Below, piece by piece: positions 36,601-50,585 of a DNA stretch of 64,000 nucleotides; position 1 is the stretch's first letter, and every line of letters starts with the position of its first letter. The translations under genes were made by a program, and so were the position numbers. The notes beneath the pieces were generated by a model. It did not search any database, was not told the DNA's origin, and saw nothing but the letters and a program-made list of their open reading frames with translations. The stretch is from Monoplex corrugatus (Eukaryota > Mollusca > Gastropoda > Littorinimorpha > Ranellidae): positions 32,686,313 to 32,750,312 of the forward strand of contig CM060312.1 in assembly GCA_030674185.1 (NCBI GenBank), given 5' to 3'.

Positions 36601-39600
36601 AGCCTTTGGCCTTGAAGCCAGGCATCATTGTGTTATATGCATGGTGGTCTTGAATGTAAATTGACGGTCGTGAGGTGCCTGAACCATTTGACCCTCTGCT
36701 GTTGAATATAGTGATGGATTGCTGCTGTCCCCGCCATTTTTCTGATCTCAGTATTACATATTATGTCTCTTGTTGACAGCTTTTCTTAAGCATCACATCT
36801 CACAGATCGTGATTTTGCGTTCCAAGAGGTTTGGTCAGGGTCCATGTTTAACGCTGGTCAGTGAGCGTGGGAGCAAAGATAGAAAAAAAAGAATGTGAGC
36901 AAGTATGAGTGGATATGGCTTGGATTTGTGGATGACTCAAACACTGAATGTACAAATTATTTCTAAAATAAGATAAGAAATGAGGTAAGTAACAATGAAA
37001 AACGAAATAGGCAGTATGTGTTTGTTCAGAAAAGAGATGGTATGTCTCGCTCCCTGTTAGGCTGCTAATGATACTGCCAGTTATTGAGTCAAACAATGAC
37101 CCACAGAAAATCTCCAATTTTCAGAAGAAAAAAAATGTTAGTATGCTTGACTGTTGTGTGTGTTTTTTTCCTCATAACCCATGTGGGGAACTAATTTCAG
37201 TAGGCTGTTACCAAAATGAATACAATGGCAAGGTATTATTACTGCAGTTTGGTATTTTGCATGTGTTTCCAATTGTACCATACTCCTGCATTGGTTTTTC
37301 TTTTGTTTTGTATTATTAGTGTTGTAATTTCTTATTATTGAATGATTTTGGAAGCCTTGTCATTTGTTGTCAGGAATTACTACTGTTTATTGTTGTAGGC
37401 TGATTGATAGTGAACATTTGGAAAATTTGTAACACCTTTTGGATCGTGATCCAGATTTGTGAACTGAGTGCACTGGATTGTTTCTCTTGATGCATAAAAT
37501 TACTGGATCTTATTTGTAGTTAGTGTCCATTTAGTGCATCCGTTTTCCTGCTAACAGAGTTTAATTTCTTTGATTTCTTTGAATGTCATTGATTCCGTTT
37601 CATAACAGGTTTCAGTTTATCTCACTGTATTAACCAATAAGTGAATAGGACTGAACTATCAGTCATTGCCCAAAGCAGGTCCTAAAATTGCCTATTTTTG
37701 TAATCTTTAAATGAGTTCTGGTGATATTAGATGATTGTTTTCTGTTTTAAGTTGCCTATTTTTGTAATTTTGAAAATAAGTTCTGGTGACATTACATGAT
37801 TGTTTTCTGTTTTAAGTTGCCCTTGTTTGTAATCTTCGACATAAGAAGATTTTTCGTGTAAATTGCAGACTGTGTTCTACTAACACTTAACATTAACTGT
37901 TTAGTGTGTTTACTTATGCACATGACATTAATGTTTAACCTGTTAATCTTACGGTATTGAAGGGAATCTAACTGCTGGTCGTAAGTAGTTTTATTTCTTA
38001 ACATGTTGTCTCACCTTGTGTCATTTTTTTTTCTGTCTTCTATATTGTCTGTAGATGTCATTCAAGGATGTACGCATGTGCTTGAGAATTATATACATAC
38101 TTTACCGTTTTATGCATTTCTTTCTTTGATTTTTGAGTTTCAAGAGATCTGGTAAGGTGCTCTCTCTGATTGTCCATTACAGAACATATGCTTGGATTTC
38201 CATGAGCATTTGATTGTTGTAACTTACCTCTTTTGGTGGTGGTTGTAACTGAGATTGTATTCAGTGTAGTATTATCATTTCTTTCTGCTGAAAACTATTA
38301 TTTTTATACAAATTTATGACTGAACTTGAAATATATGTAATTGCATAAAAAGAAGAAATAGGTATAAGTTTTAGTCTCATCTGTAAGTGATGACACCTGA
38401 TTCAAGCTGTTGGCTGTGTCAGGAGCTTTCTGCAGGTGGATTACATCTATCTCATTCATCTGAATGACCAAAATGCCTGACATAGGATGTGTGATGGAGA
38501 TAAAAATTTAGTGTTCAGATGAAAAACAGACCCTGCAAGGAAATACCTTTCTTCAGTAAAAATTTATGTATTATTTGAAAACGAAAATATCTCTTCCTTT
38601 CAGTTCTAAAGACTGTTCCAGTTTTTCACAAAAATAATATTAAGCATTTGTTGTTAAGTAAAGTTCCTCAGATAAGAACTCCATAAAAAAGGGGGGAGGG
38701 GGAGCTCACTCTATCTAGATCTACAGTTAATTTTGATTATACTAAGTCATAGTGAGATAGGTGAACTGTCTTGTAAGATTATTCATGAACGAAATTGGGA
38801 AAATATTTAACTATTCAAAATGAACTGTCTTGTAAGATTATTCATGAACAAAATTGGGAAAATATTTAACCATTCAAAATAGACTTTTAAAAGTAATTAA
38901 AAGAAATAGGTCTGGGGAAATAGATTTTTGAATTTAGCTGTAATTTTAGATTCTTGAATTTAACTGTAATTTTAGATTTTTGAATTGAACTGTAATTTTG
39001 TGGTATGCACTGCATATGCTGTCATTTGTGTCAACTATTGTTTGTAAAGACTTTGCGTATAATGTTTGTATTGTTTCTGGAACTACTGTAATTGTCAATG
39101 ACGTACGGTCATAATTGTCAGTGTATGTGGTGTGCATGTTTTTTTGTTTTTGTTTTTATCCCAGTTATCGTTGTATTATGTGGATGTTTACAAGAGACTG
39201 ATGTGAGCATGCACAGTTATCTCCAACATGATTCAGTTTTCATTTATATATATATGTATATATGAATATATATGCATACACACATATGTATTTATTTGTT
39301 TATTTATTTGTTTATTTATATTTATTTATTTATTTATTTATTTATGTTTTATTTATTAATTTATTTTTTGTTTGATGTATTTATTTATTTATTTAGTGTT
39401 GTATGCATATGCCTTGTTATGTGTATGGCTGTCTGATCATTTTATTATTTATTTGTTTTTGTAATGTATCATTTTACTATTTATTTGTTTTTGTTACTAT
39501 CACCATTATTAGTGTTTCTGAGATGCCATGTTAATATTAATCAAAGTGGCATGTATACACAGAGTTACTATGAAGGTTGCATTCCATTCTTTTTTCTTTA

Positions 39601-39684
39601 TGAAATAAGAGTTTGGATCAGTGAGTGAATGAATTAATGTGATTTATTTATTATTTATTTTTTATTTGTTTGTGTGTGTGGTGT

Positions 39685-39751
<67 letters not shown>

Positions 39752-42273
39752 GAGTAAGGTAAAATTTGTCGTTCCACTGGTGTTTTTCTTCACATTTGTG
39801 TATGCACAAGCACGGTTGAGCAAATTGATGCATCTTTTGAGTGTTTGATTGCATGTAATGCATGATGTGTTGGCAAAGGTGTGCTTTTTTGCGTGTGAGT
39901 GCGGGTTTCGTGCGTGCATGCATGTGTTGTGGTTTTGAGAGAAATAGAAATAGTCTATTCTACTTTTTTTCTGTTAGAAAAATGAGAATGCACAGGATGG
40001 CATTTTTATGAGAGCATATTACATGATGTACATAAATCGGCGGAAAAAAAAATTGATGTAATTGATACTTGAAACAGTGATTTTATTTGCAGCTATAAAT
40101 TTATGTGCAGCATCATATTGTTTTTGCATGTTAAAAGCATTAACACATTTTTAATAGCAGCATAATATAATTAAACATAATTTAGATCATAAAGAACTGG
40201 ACATAATTATGATGAAAGTATTCTTCTGTCTATCATAGGGTGTTTTTTCTTTTAAAGCTTGCTTATACTGTAAGTTTTAGAGAATTGTTCAGCTGTGAAT
40301 TTGATATCGTATGAGCGTGTGTATGTACGTGCGTGCGTGGCGTGTTTGCATGTGTGTGTTTGATTCTGTTTATCAAGCAACAGTATTTTTGTGTGGTTTG
40401 TCTGTTCCTCCCTCCCCGCACCATGTCTCTCTCTGAGTAGGGATGTAAACAGTTTGGTGTTGTAAGAGGTTCACTGTTGTAAGAGGTCTATGTAGCTTGG
40501 TATTTTAATCTTTTCTCTGCCCCAGCGCAGAAATTGTCTGGGACAGAAGTGCATTCTGTACGCTTGTAAAACTGAAAATTTTATAGGGTGATGACTAGCT
40601 GTTTATTAGTTATTGTATTTAAAATTTTATAGGGTGATAACTAGGTGTTTATTAGTTATTGTACTGAAAATTTTATAGGGTGATGACTAGGTGTTTAGTA
40701 GTTATTGTACTGAAAATTTTATAGGTGATGACTAGGTGTTTATTAGTTATTGTACTGAAATTTTATAGGGTGATGACTAGGTGTTTATTAGTTATTGTAC
40801 TGAAAATTTTATAGGATGATGACTAGGTGTTTATTAGTTATTGTACTGAAAATTTTATAGGATGATGACTAGGTGTTTATTAGTATTGTACTGAAATTTT
40901 ATTGGTGATAACTAGGTGTTTATTAGTTATTGTACTGAAAATTTTATAGGGTGATGACTAGGTGTTTATTAGTTATTGTACTGAAAATTTTATAGGATGA
41001 TGACTAGGTGTTTATTAGTTATTGTACTGAAAATTTTATAGATGATGACTAGGTGTTTATAGTATTTACTAAAATTTATTGGTGATAACAGGTTTATTAG
41101 TTATTGTACTGAAATTTTATAGGGTGATGCTAGTGTTTATAGTTATTGTTGAGTCAGATATGATGATAAGTACTTCGAGACCGCTTGGTAGCAATCTCCA
41201 GTATCTCTGAAGTCAGGGGGTAAAATACCAGGGTTATACTGCATGTAGATGTTAAGATGTAGTGAAATGAACACAATAAACATACATATCAAGTTTTGCG
41301 GTTTAGCCGTAATTCTTATGTTTTTTTCACTGTTTCCGAAGTACTATGACATACAAACAAAACACTGCACGAAATCAGACAATTGCATGTAGCTGAAGCA
41401 AGCATGTGTTGTGAATTCACAGATGGTATAGTATTCAAATGACATCTGATTCTCACTCTGTCCAAAGGAAAAATCTTTAATCTTTCGTCTTTAATGAATT
41501 TACAAACAGATGTTGTCTGATTCTCACTCCATCCAAAGAAAAAATCTTTAATTTTTAATAATGAATTGACAGAATTTTTCATCTTGTTTGGCATGGATCA
41601 ATCGGGCTGTCTTTTATGGTGTAATAATTAAAGAACATCAATAAACAGTATTTAAAAAAAAAATCTCTTTACTGTGGTTTTTGGTCTGATAGTACAATAT
41701 GAGAGATATGTTATTATGGTGTGACTCAAGTAGTGGTTGACATGTATGAGCAGGTGAAATATTCCATGGCGCAGAGGGGGTGCACTTAGACTCGGCAGTA
41801 ATGGGATTAAGGAATCAGCATAGCCCAGTGTGAGTTTCAACAGGTCTTTCAGGAATTTAGTTATTTTACATATCATGCAATGCACACATTTTATGGATGT
41901 GCCTCTCACACAGTGACCATTCTGAAAACAACAGATTACATAGAACATGTCAGTAGAACCGCCTGGTAGTATCCAAAAGTTTGAATGTCACTGAATATTG
42001 TGAACATTATGTGAAAATGTTGCAGCTCCGTCGGCCCCACCAGATCTGTTTCAAGCTATCAGTCCGACTAACTCGGCCATCAGGATCTCCTGGCAGCCAC
42101 CCAGGGTGGATAATCCGCATGAGATCAGAGGGTACAAGGTGACCTACAGTCAGAGAAATTTGAAAGCGCAGACCATCCACGTTGAGAACCCTACTGAAAC
42201 AGTTAGTGTTTTCTCTTTGTCTGTCCTTTTTAAAGGGAAAAACCCCCACAAAAAACAAGGGATATTATAGATA

Positions 42274-42324
<51 letters not shown>

Positions 42325-45300
42325 TGTGTGTGTAGTGTGTGTAGTGTGTGTAGTGTGTGTGTGTAGTGTGTGTGCATGTGAGCGTGCGTGTGTGTTTGTG
42401 TGTGTGTTTATGTGTGTTGTGTCGAATAAAAACAGTGTTTGTCATTAGGGAATTATAGTACTTTGTTAATGATTGGGTCTTTACCATTTTGGGTCACAAC
42501 CATGATATTCTTAGTTTTTTTTTCTTCTTTCTTTTCTCACATTTTCCATCATAATAATCCAGGTAGTGCATCAGTGATGTAGACTGATGTATTCATAGCA
42601 GTCTGTAGTTTTCTTTTTACACAAACATTAAAAAATTTCCTTTAGCTTTATTTTGTAAATTTGGTTTGAACTAATGGGAAAGTGTTTCTTTTACAGTTGG
42701 TTTCATTTGCATGTTTTGGTAAAGTTTACTTGTGCATTGCCTTCTTGAAGAGAAAAAATAAAATTTGAATAACATGGCAACAAAATAAAGTGGTATTGAA
42801 AGTGACTGTGTACTGTGACATAAAATATATCCTCAAAAGGCACCTACTCTGGATAAGGTATGTTGAATATAAACTGCCTCCACTCTGGATGAACATTCAT
42901 AGCTTTATCACGCCGCACTACGCCATAAATTCGTGCCTGGCAAGAGAATGACCAGCATAGAATCCATCAGTGAAAATTTCGAGGGTTGACAGCCAGAACC
43001 CAGTATCTCACTTTTTTGTCAATGTTCACTTTTTATACTGAACTGTTGCTTTTAATGTGATATTTCATTTGCTGGACTTTTTTTTTGCCATGATATTGAT
43101 TTTTGACCAGTTTCCAATAAAACTAAAACCATTATCTCAAAATGTAGATATAGCCTCTCCCAAAACTCAGTTAAAAATCGTCTCCTGTTAACTATCAGAA
43201 AATCGAGATACTTGGTTCTGGTTGTCAACCCTCGATTTTCAGTAGCGTGTAGAGCTTGTGATCTTGCCAGAAAATGCAGACTCTCCTCCTTTTTTCTGCA
43301 TGCTGTGTTTTTTGGCTTTGACATGATTGTGTTGTGTCTTGTCACAAGAGCCTAATGCTACAAGGGTTGGAACATTTTACATGGATTGTGTTGTGTCTTG
43401 TTACAGAGCCTGATGCTGCAGGGGTTGGAACCTTTTACCTGGTATACAGTCTCTATATTGGCATACAACGACAAAGGGGATGGACCTATTGCTGAACTGG
43501 CAGTACAAACGCTGGAAGGAGGTTAGTGAGATTTAGTACCAGTAGATGCGCCACTGTGGCCCTTGACTGAGCCGCGCATACATGTTCAGCAGTCAGGCAG
43601 CCTTTTGTGAATGTAATAGACATGTCTAAATAAATTAAGAACCATTTCCTTAGTTGCTGGTCTGTTTCTGTTCTTAACACAACAGTGAGTATCAAATGTA
43701 CAGATCAAACTTAACCCTTTGACTCCCACACCCTGTCCACCAGCTTCCTGCATTGTCAACCATGCTAGCAAAGCAAAAACTTAACCCTCTGACTCTCTCA
43801 CCCTATGCACCAGCTTCCTGCAGGAATCTGGTGGATAGGGTGAGGGAGCCAAAGGTAAAGTTTTTGCAATTGGTGGATAGGGTGCAAGAGTCAAAGGGTT
43901 AAAGATCCTATAAGTCATGTCAGTGCCTGGCTTATGGAAACATGAAAACACCCAGCATGCGTGCCCACCAAAGATTCAGACTGTACAACAACATAGTGGA
44001 ATGTGATCAACATGCCTAGCAGCTAAACTTTTGTGTGATCCACTATAAAGTCTGATTAGTTGTCATGCGCAGTGCGTCCATATGAGTGGGAAAATTGTGC
44101 ATGACAAGAGCGATTTATGATGCTGTGTAATGCAGCTCATCACATTAAGTTTTGATGATAATGCGTTGTGTAAAGAGTTAAGAAAAAAATTATTGCCTAG
44201 GATTTTGTAAATTAGGCACGTTTATCTCTGTTTCAAGAAAGATAACAGTTTTTAACATCGTTTAGAGCATTCTCTATTGATGGTACTTTTTCCCTTTTGT
44301 GTGAAGCTTCTCTTTCAGAAGCAGCGGTATTGCAAAACCAATCAGTTATTAACATTTTAACATCAGACTTGTAAGCTAAACAGAAACCTCATTTCATCCA
44401 TGGCCAGTGGAATCACTCACCTTTGGCCACTGATAACACTTTATCTTAACCCATTGACTCCTGCACCCTGTCCACCAGCATACTGTATTGTCAGCCATGC
44501 TAGCAAAGCATGACTTCCTCACCCTGAAGGAAGCTGGTGGATAGAGTTAGGCATTCAGAAGGTTAAGTTTTTGCAGTTGGTAGATAGGATGTGGGAGTCG
44601 GAGGGTTAAAGGTAAATACTAGCATAATACATATGAGACATGGAACAGATATGTGCACTGGGTGTGTGTATTTTGTAATAAATGAATTTCTTAAATCTTA
44701 TTTCAGTACCATCTAGTCCTCGTATAACCCACATCACTGATCGAGAATCAACGTCATTCTACGTTCACTGGGAGCCCCCCAAGAGGCTCAGTGGTCATCT
44801 GACAGCTTACGAACTTCACTGGATCTCAGACGACAATGTTACAAAGACACGCATCATATCCGGTCACCTCACCAACCCCATGTCTGCCTTCATTACTGCC
44901 TTGCGTGAGTAAAAGTTTTCCTAGGGGCAATTGATTTTTTTTTTTTAATTTGGAGGCAGCATGTGTATGCTTGCATGCATGCTTGCATACACCTGCATAC
45001 CTCGTTAGGTCATAGATTCAGGTTGATTTGTTTGTCTTGTGTGTGGGGTGAGTGTTTAGATCAGAATGCTAAATCAGATTTAGGTCAGATGTTTGATTGA
45101 GGAGGTTTTGTTTTCATGTTTTTGTAAGTTTGACTGGTTTAAAAAGTAAGTGTGCAGAAAGTCACATAGTTTTCATGACATGTGAATGTGAATCAGAATT
45201 ACTGTTTTTGTTGTTTTTTTGTTTTGTTTTTAGCCCTGTTTGTACTTTAGAGTAGTGGCAGTGAGTACATTTTTGTTATTTTTTACTTAGTGTAAGGAAA

Positions 45301-47966
45301 ATGATAGTTTTGGTGTTATTTTTTACTTGATGTAATGAAAAATGATAGTTTTGATGCTATTTTTTTAACTTAATGTCGGAAAAAAATAATCGTTTTAGGA
45401 ATTTTACTATCAGAGCAATATTTGAGTCTGGTTACATAGGTCTGCTTAGTCTGTCAGAACTGAAAATGATGTTGAAAATATTTCCAGAAGCATGTAAAAA
45501 TACCTGTACACATTCTTATTCCTTTGTACTATTATCTTTTCAGAGCCCTACACAGAATACAAAATCCAAGTGGCAGCATTCACTGGAGGTGGACGTGGAA
45601 AGTTCAGTGAGAAATATCCTGCGCTCACTGATGTTGCTGGTGAGTGTGAGTTTTGGGTCTTGAAACTGAAAGGATGTTTAGACTTTGTTTAAGAGGTATC
45701 TGTTGTGCTTAGACAATTTCATGAAGGTATTATTTACTAATGTCTACCAGTAATGATTTGGAAGACCCCTCAAGAGTACATGAAGTTAATATTAACCCTT
45801 TGACTCCCGAACCCTGTCCACCAGCATCCGGCTTTGTCAACAATACTAAAAAAGCGAAAACTTAACCCTTTCACTCCCTCACCCTTTCCATCAGCTTCAT
45901 GCAGGAAGTTGGTGGAAAGGGTGATGGAATCGAAGGGTTAAGTTTTTGGAGTTGGTGGATAGGATGCAGGAGTCAAAGGGTTAAGCTGAAGCCACATGGA
46001 GGCAATGAGCAGGGCAGTGATTATGTTCCTGTGTATATTTGAACTGAAGACATTCAGTCATGCATTTAGAACATTTATCAGTAGGCCATTCAGCCTGATG
46101 ATAGAGTTTGCATCATGAGCAGGGTTTTGTTTTTCGCACCTAAAACTAGTATCAAAATTGTGAAGGAAAATTTTAGTTAGATAAGGACTAAATTTAGTCA
46201 TCTCAGCTGATTCTGAGATAACTACTGTCATTTGTTGTGAATCTTAGCATCCCTGATTTAGTCATTTTCTTTTATGCTTGGCCAAGTTTTTTATTTCAAA
46301 ATGTGCCTGTCTTGTGTTTCATTCATTAAATGCACATTGATTGTGATCAGCCATTTATTATGTAATATATTGTAGTGCGACTAATGCTGCCTATTGATCC
46401 ATTTCTGTTCATTTTAGCAAGCTTATTGTTCTGTGCACATTGTTAATTACAGCTCCCAGTGCCCCATACATCCGCAACGTGACGGTGCTGTCGCCAAATA
46501 GTGTTTTCCTGCAGTGGGATCCCCCAACTGTGTTTTATCGCCGTGTGGATAAATACGTTCTCAAGTGGTGGGACACAAGGGGCAACGATCCTGACACTAT
46601 GGTGCCTGGCACACAAACACAGGTTGGTATGGGGGTGTGTGTGGGTGTGGGTGTGTGTGGGTGTGGTGTGGTGTGGTGTGGTGTGGGTGTGTGTGTGTGT
46701 GGAGTGTTGTGTTGTGTTGTGTTGTGCTGTGCGCGCGCGCGCGTGCATGCGTGTGTGTGTGCGTGCCTGTCTGTCTGTTTGTCTGTCCTGCAGGAAGCTT
46801 GTGGATAGGCTGAGTGAGTGAAAAGGGTGATGCAAATATCTTGTGTCAAAATATTCAAGATTTTGTCTTATAAAGAGGGGAAGAATGTGTGTGTTCATGT
46901 ATGTGTTCATTTCCAGTTGAATTTTGCTAAAATGTTTTGCCGACCTGTCTTTGACCTTTCTCTCACAGAGTCCACCCCTCCCCACTCCTTTTTTTTTTTT
47001 CTTTGTTCCAAATTTTTTTCAGATAAGGGTATGCCTGTTGTTTTGTCTATGCTGTGCAAGCATTATGTTGCTGCATATTCTGCATTCTCCATCAGTGGTG
47101 GGCTTGTTTACTGGGTGTTCTCATGCTTTCATAAGCCATCTGATGCTGGCATGACTTGACAGGTTCTTTAATTATGTGCATACTTTATTTTCTGTGTGCA
47201 TCTGTATTCACATGGGAGGCGTTTGGACACCAACAGCTTTGCATAGAAGTCAGTCTGGGAGATTGGAAAAATCTCTACCTTTTCCCCATGAGGTGTGAGT
47301 AATTGGAAAAATCTCTGCCATTTCCCCATGAGATGGGATTTACTCAAGCAGGAGTTAGCCAGGCAGGATCGAACTTAGACCTGATTGCAAGTCCTACGCC
47401 TTACCCAGTTGACCATTGTGATATCACATGGTTGTTTAATCTAATTCATCCAAGATTCCTAAATGTGCTATTTTTGAAAAAGAAAGTATACTGTTACAAT
47501 ATGTTAAGTACATAAGACTTGTTTTTGTACAGTGAAGTCTGAATCAAACTGACTGTTAGCGTTCCAGCAAATAGAAGAGCAAAAAAGCACAAAAAAAGAA
47601 TCAGCATTACAATTTATATAGCCAAACAAGACAGACACAAATATTTGGCCAACTGACCTTTGTTAAGGGGAAGACAACAAAGAATAATTGTACAACATTT
47701 AGCACTTGCACGCAAAGACACACACAATACACACACACAATGCACACACACATGCATGCACGCGCACACACACGCATGCATGCACGCACACACACGCATG
47801 CACACACCATGCACACGCACACACACACAGACATGTACAGAGGCACACAGACACACAGACACACAGACAGACACAGACAGACACACAGACACACAACAAC
47901 ACACACACACACAACACACACACACACACACAGATACACAGTCACAGACACACAAGACACAACACA

Positions 47967-48058
<92 letters not shown>

Positions 48059-50298
48059 ACACCACACCACACACACACGCACGCACCACCACGCACGGAG
48101 TAGACAACTGTGCCACTTCTTTTGTGTTTTTTGTAGTTGTCCCTTTAACTCCCTCACCCTGTCCACCAGCATCCTGCATTGTCAACCATGCTAGCAAATC
48201 AAAAACTTTATAACTCCCTCACTGCAGGAAGCTGGTGGATAGGGTGAGGGAGTCGAAGGGTTAAGTGTTTGCAGCTGGTGGATAGGATGGGGGAGTCAAA
48301 GGGTTATAGAGTGACACTGACATGTTGTCTTTGCAGCATATTTTACGAAACCTGCCGACCAACATGCGTTATCAAGTGAAACTGGCAGGTGTGACGCAGG
48401 CGATATTTAGCAAGCAGTTTTTGGTGGGAGAATTTACTGCTCCTGTTTCGTTTATGCTAGGAGGTAAGTTATTGCAGTCTTACCTTTCATTTTTTTCTGA
48501 CTCTTTTATTTGTGCTTAAAGGGATTAGTTAATTCCAGAGAAAAAAAATCCCAAAATACGTTATTGTTGTTTTGTTTTTTTCGATTTCTCTTTTCCACTG
48601 GATATTGTCTGTGACATGTCTTGTTAAATTTTGTACTGTGATCCATAATGCAATCTAGAGTGTTTTTGCGTTGGATGATTTGTGTGGTTATGGATTCTCT
48701 GGTTAATTCCATACCTGGTTAGTTTTTACTTTATTTGAAGTTGATTTTTGTGCAGGTGATTGTACCTTTCCATTATTCCATGTTTTTAGTAATAAATTGC
48801 CTCCCTTTTCTTCCTTTTTGTCTGGTTTATTTTTCTATGTATTCTTTACCCTTGATTTCTGTTAGAGAGAGGAAAAAAGACAGAAAACAGTTCTGATGTT
48901 GTGTTGAAATTTCTCTTTGTTGCATCAGTTTATGCATGGATGAGAAATAGATCTGTCACATTTAGTTCACGAGGAAGTTTGTTCACCATTTTGTGTTTGT
49001 GAGTTCTTTCTTTGACTCAGATTTTGGAATATAGCAGTGCTGCTAAACCATAGAAGCAAGATCAAATATATTTTGAAATAAATGAAACAATATAGAAAAA
49101 AATGGGAGGGGGTAGGGGAGTCAATAAATATACACAATGAATTTTGTTAGGAGGGGGGAAAGAATACTTCCTTTTGTCAGTTAGAACAACTTTTGAACAG
49201 TGGAAAATCCCATTTGAAAAATAATTGTTTCTCCTTAAGAAAATTAATGATAAGATGTAGGGAGGTGGGGTGATACATGAATTGCATGTTAAAGTTGTCA
49301 TTGCTGTAGTGTGTAGTCTGATGCTTGATGAAGCCCAGTGTCCTAATGACATTATCCTTCCCATACATTTTGCACACCAGAGGAGGGAAGCAACCAGTCC
49401 AGTGGTAGGTACATATGGTGTGGATTGTCGTTCTTTGTTGTGGACCTTTCTTTTGTTTTTTCTGTTTGGGTTTACAATGACTTTTGGGATTTTCTGCTGT
49501 CAACATGGGCCTAATTGCTGTATGTACTGATTTTTTTTTTATGTTAGTGTGTCCTCTTGTCTAAGAGCACTGAAATGTATACATGTGTGATGCGCATATG
49601 CACAGTTTAACGCAAGAGCAAAAACAGCTAGAAGATTCATGCTTAATGTAAGGCATTCATAACTAAACCAGATTTGAACCCAGTATATGGTCTTATTATT
49701 TATGAAACATTTCCATCCATCACTCTGTCCATAGTATTCAGTGTATAATCTGTTTACTTTTATCTTGAGGCAAGTTTTCAAGACATTTAGAACCTGTACA
49801 AGCTCATATGTGCTCTCATTATTTATATGAAACCTTTCACCACATCATTTTAAGTCTGTTGTATTATTGTGTAACTGCTGTGAACTGTTTATGTGTATCT
49901 TGAAAAGGGTGTCTATTTACACACATTTTTGATATTTCACTTACATTTAGTTTCATTGAATCAACCAATGAGTGACATATGTATATCATCCCAATGACAT
50001 TGAAATTTTGTCATTTAGGATCAAAATATTGGGTTTAGTTCTGTTTTTATTTAACACTTGCTTCATTTATAGTGCAGCTGGCTAGTTGCTTTTGAGCCTG
50101 CAGAATAGCTTTCAGAAATTGTCTTGAACATTTTTCATTTAACATGTTTTAATGGTGTGTTTCTATGTAGAAATCAAGATAATTGTAGTGTTATCATTAT
50201 CTTCAGCTCCTGAGATAAGTTTGCCATCCTAATCTGCAACTTAAAGTTAAGTAAAGATAACTGTAACTGCTGTCTTTATGCGCAACTGGATTTGATGC

Positions 50299-50367
<69 letters not shown>

Positions 50368-50546
50368 GATTATCACCATAGTTTTGTTACGGTTGTGTCA
50401 TTATTGTACCTTTTTATGTGTTGTTTCTGACAATATTTGCATCTGATCTCCATTTTGGGAGTAAAAGAAGATTGATTTCTCATGGACAAACGGCAAGGCT
50501 GTGTTTGTGTGCACATGTGCATGCGTGCGTGCGTGTTTGTGTGCAT

Positions 50547-50585
<39 letters not shown>

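Noticed and set aside
36480..36850. Possible further LINE remnant on the minus strand
   Set aside because: The translation is too broken to show any defensible reverse-transcriptase or endonuclease motif.
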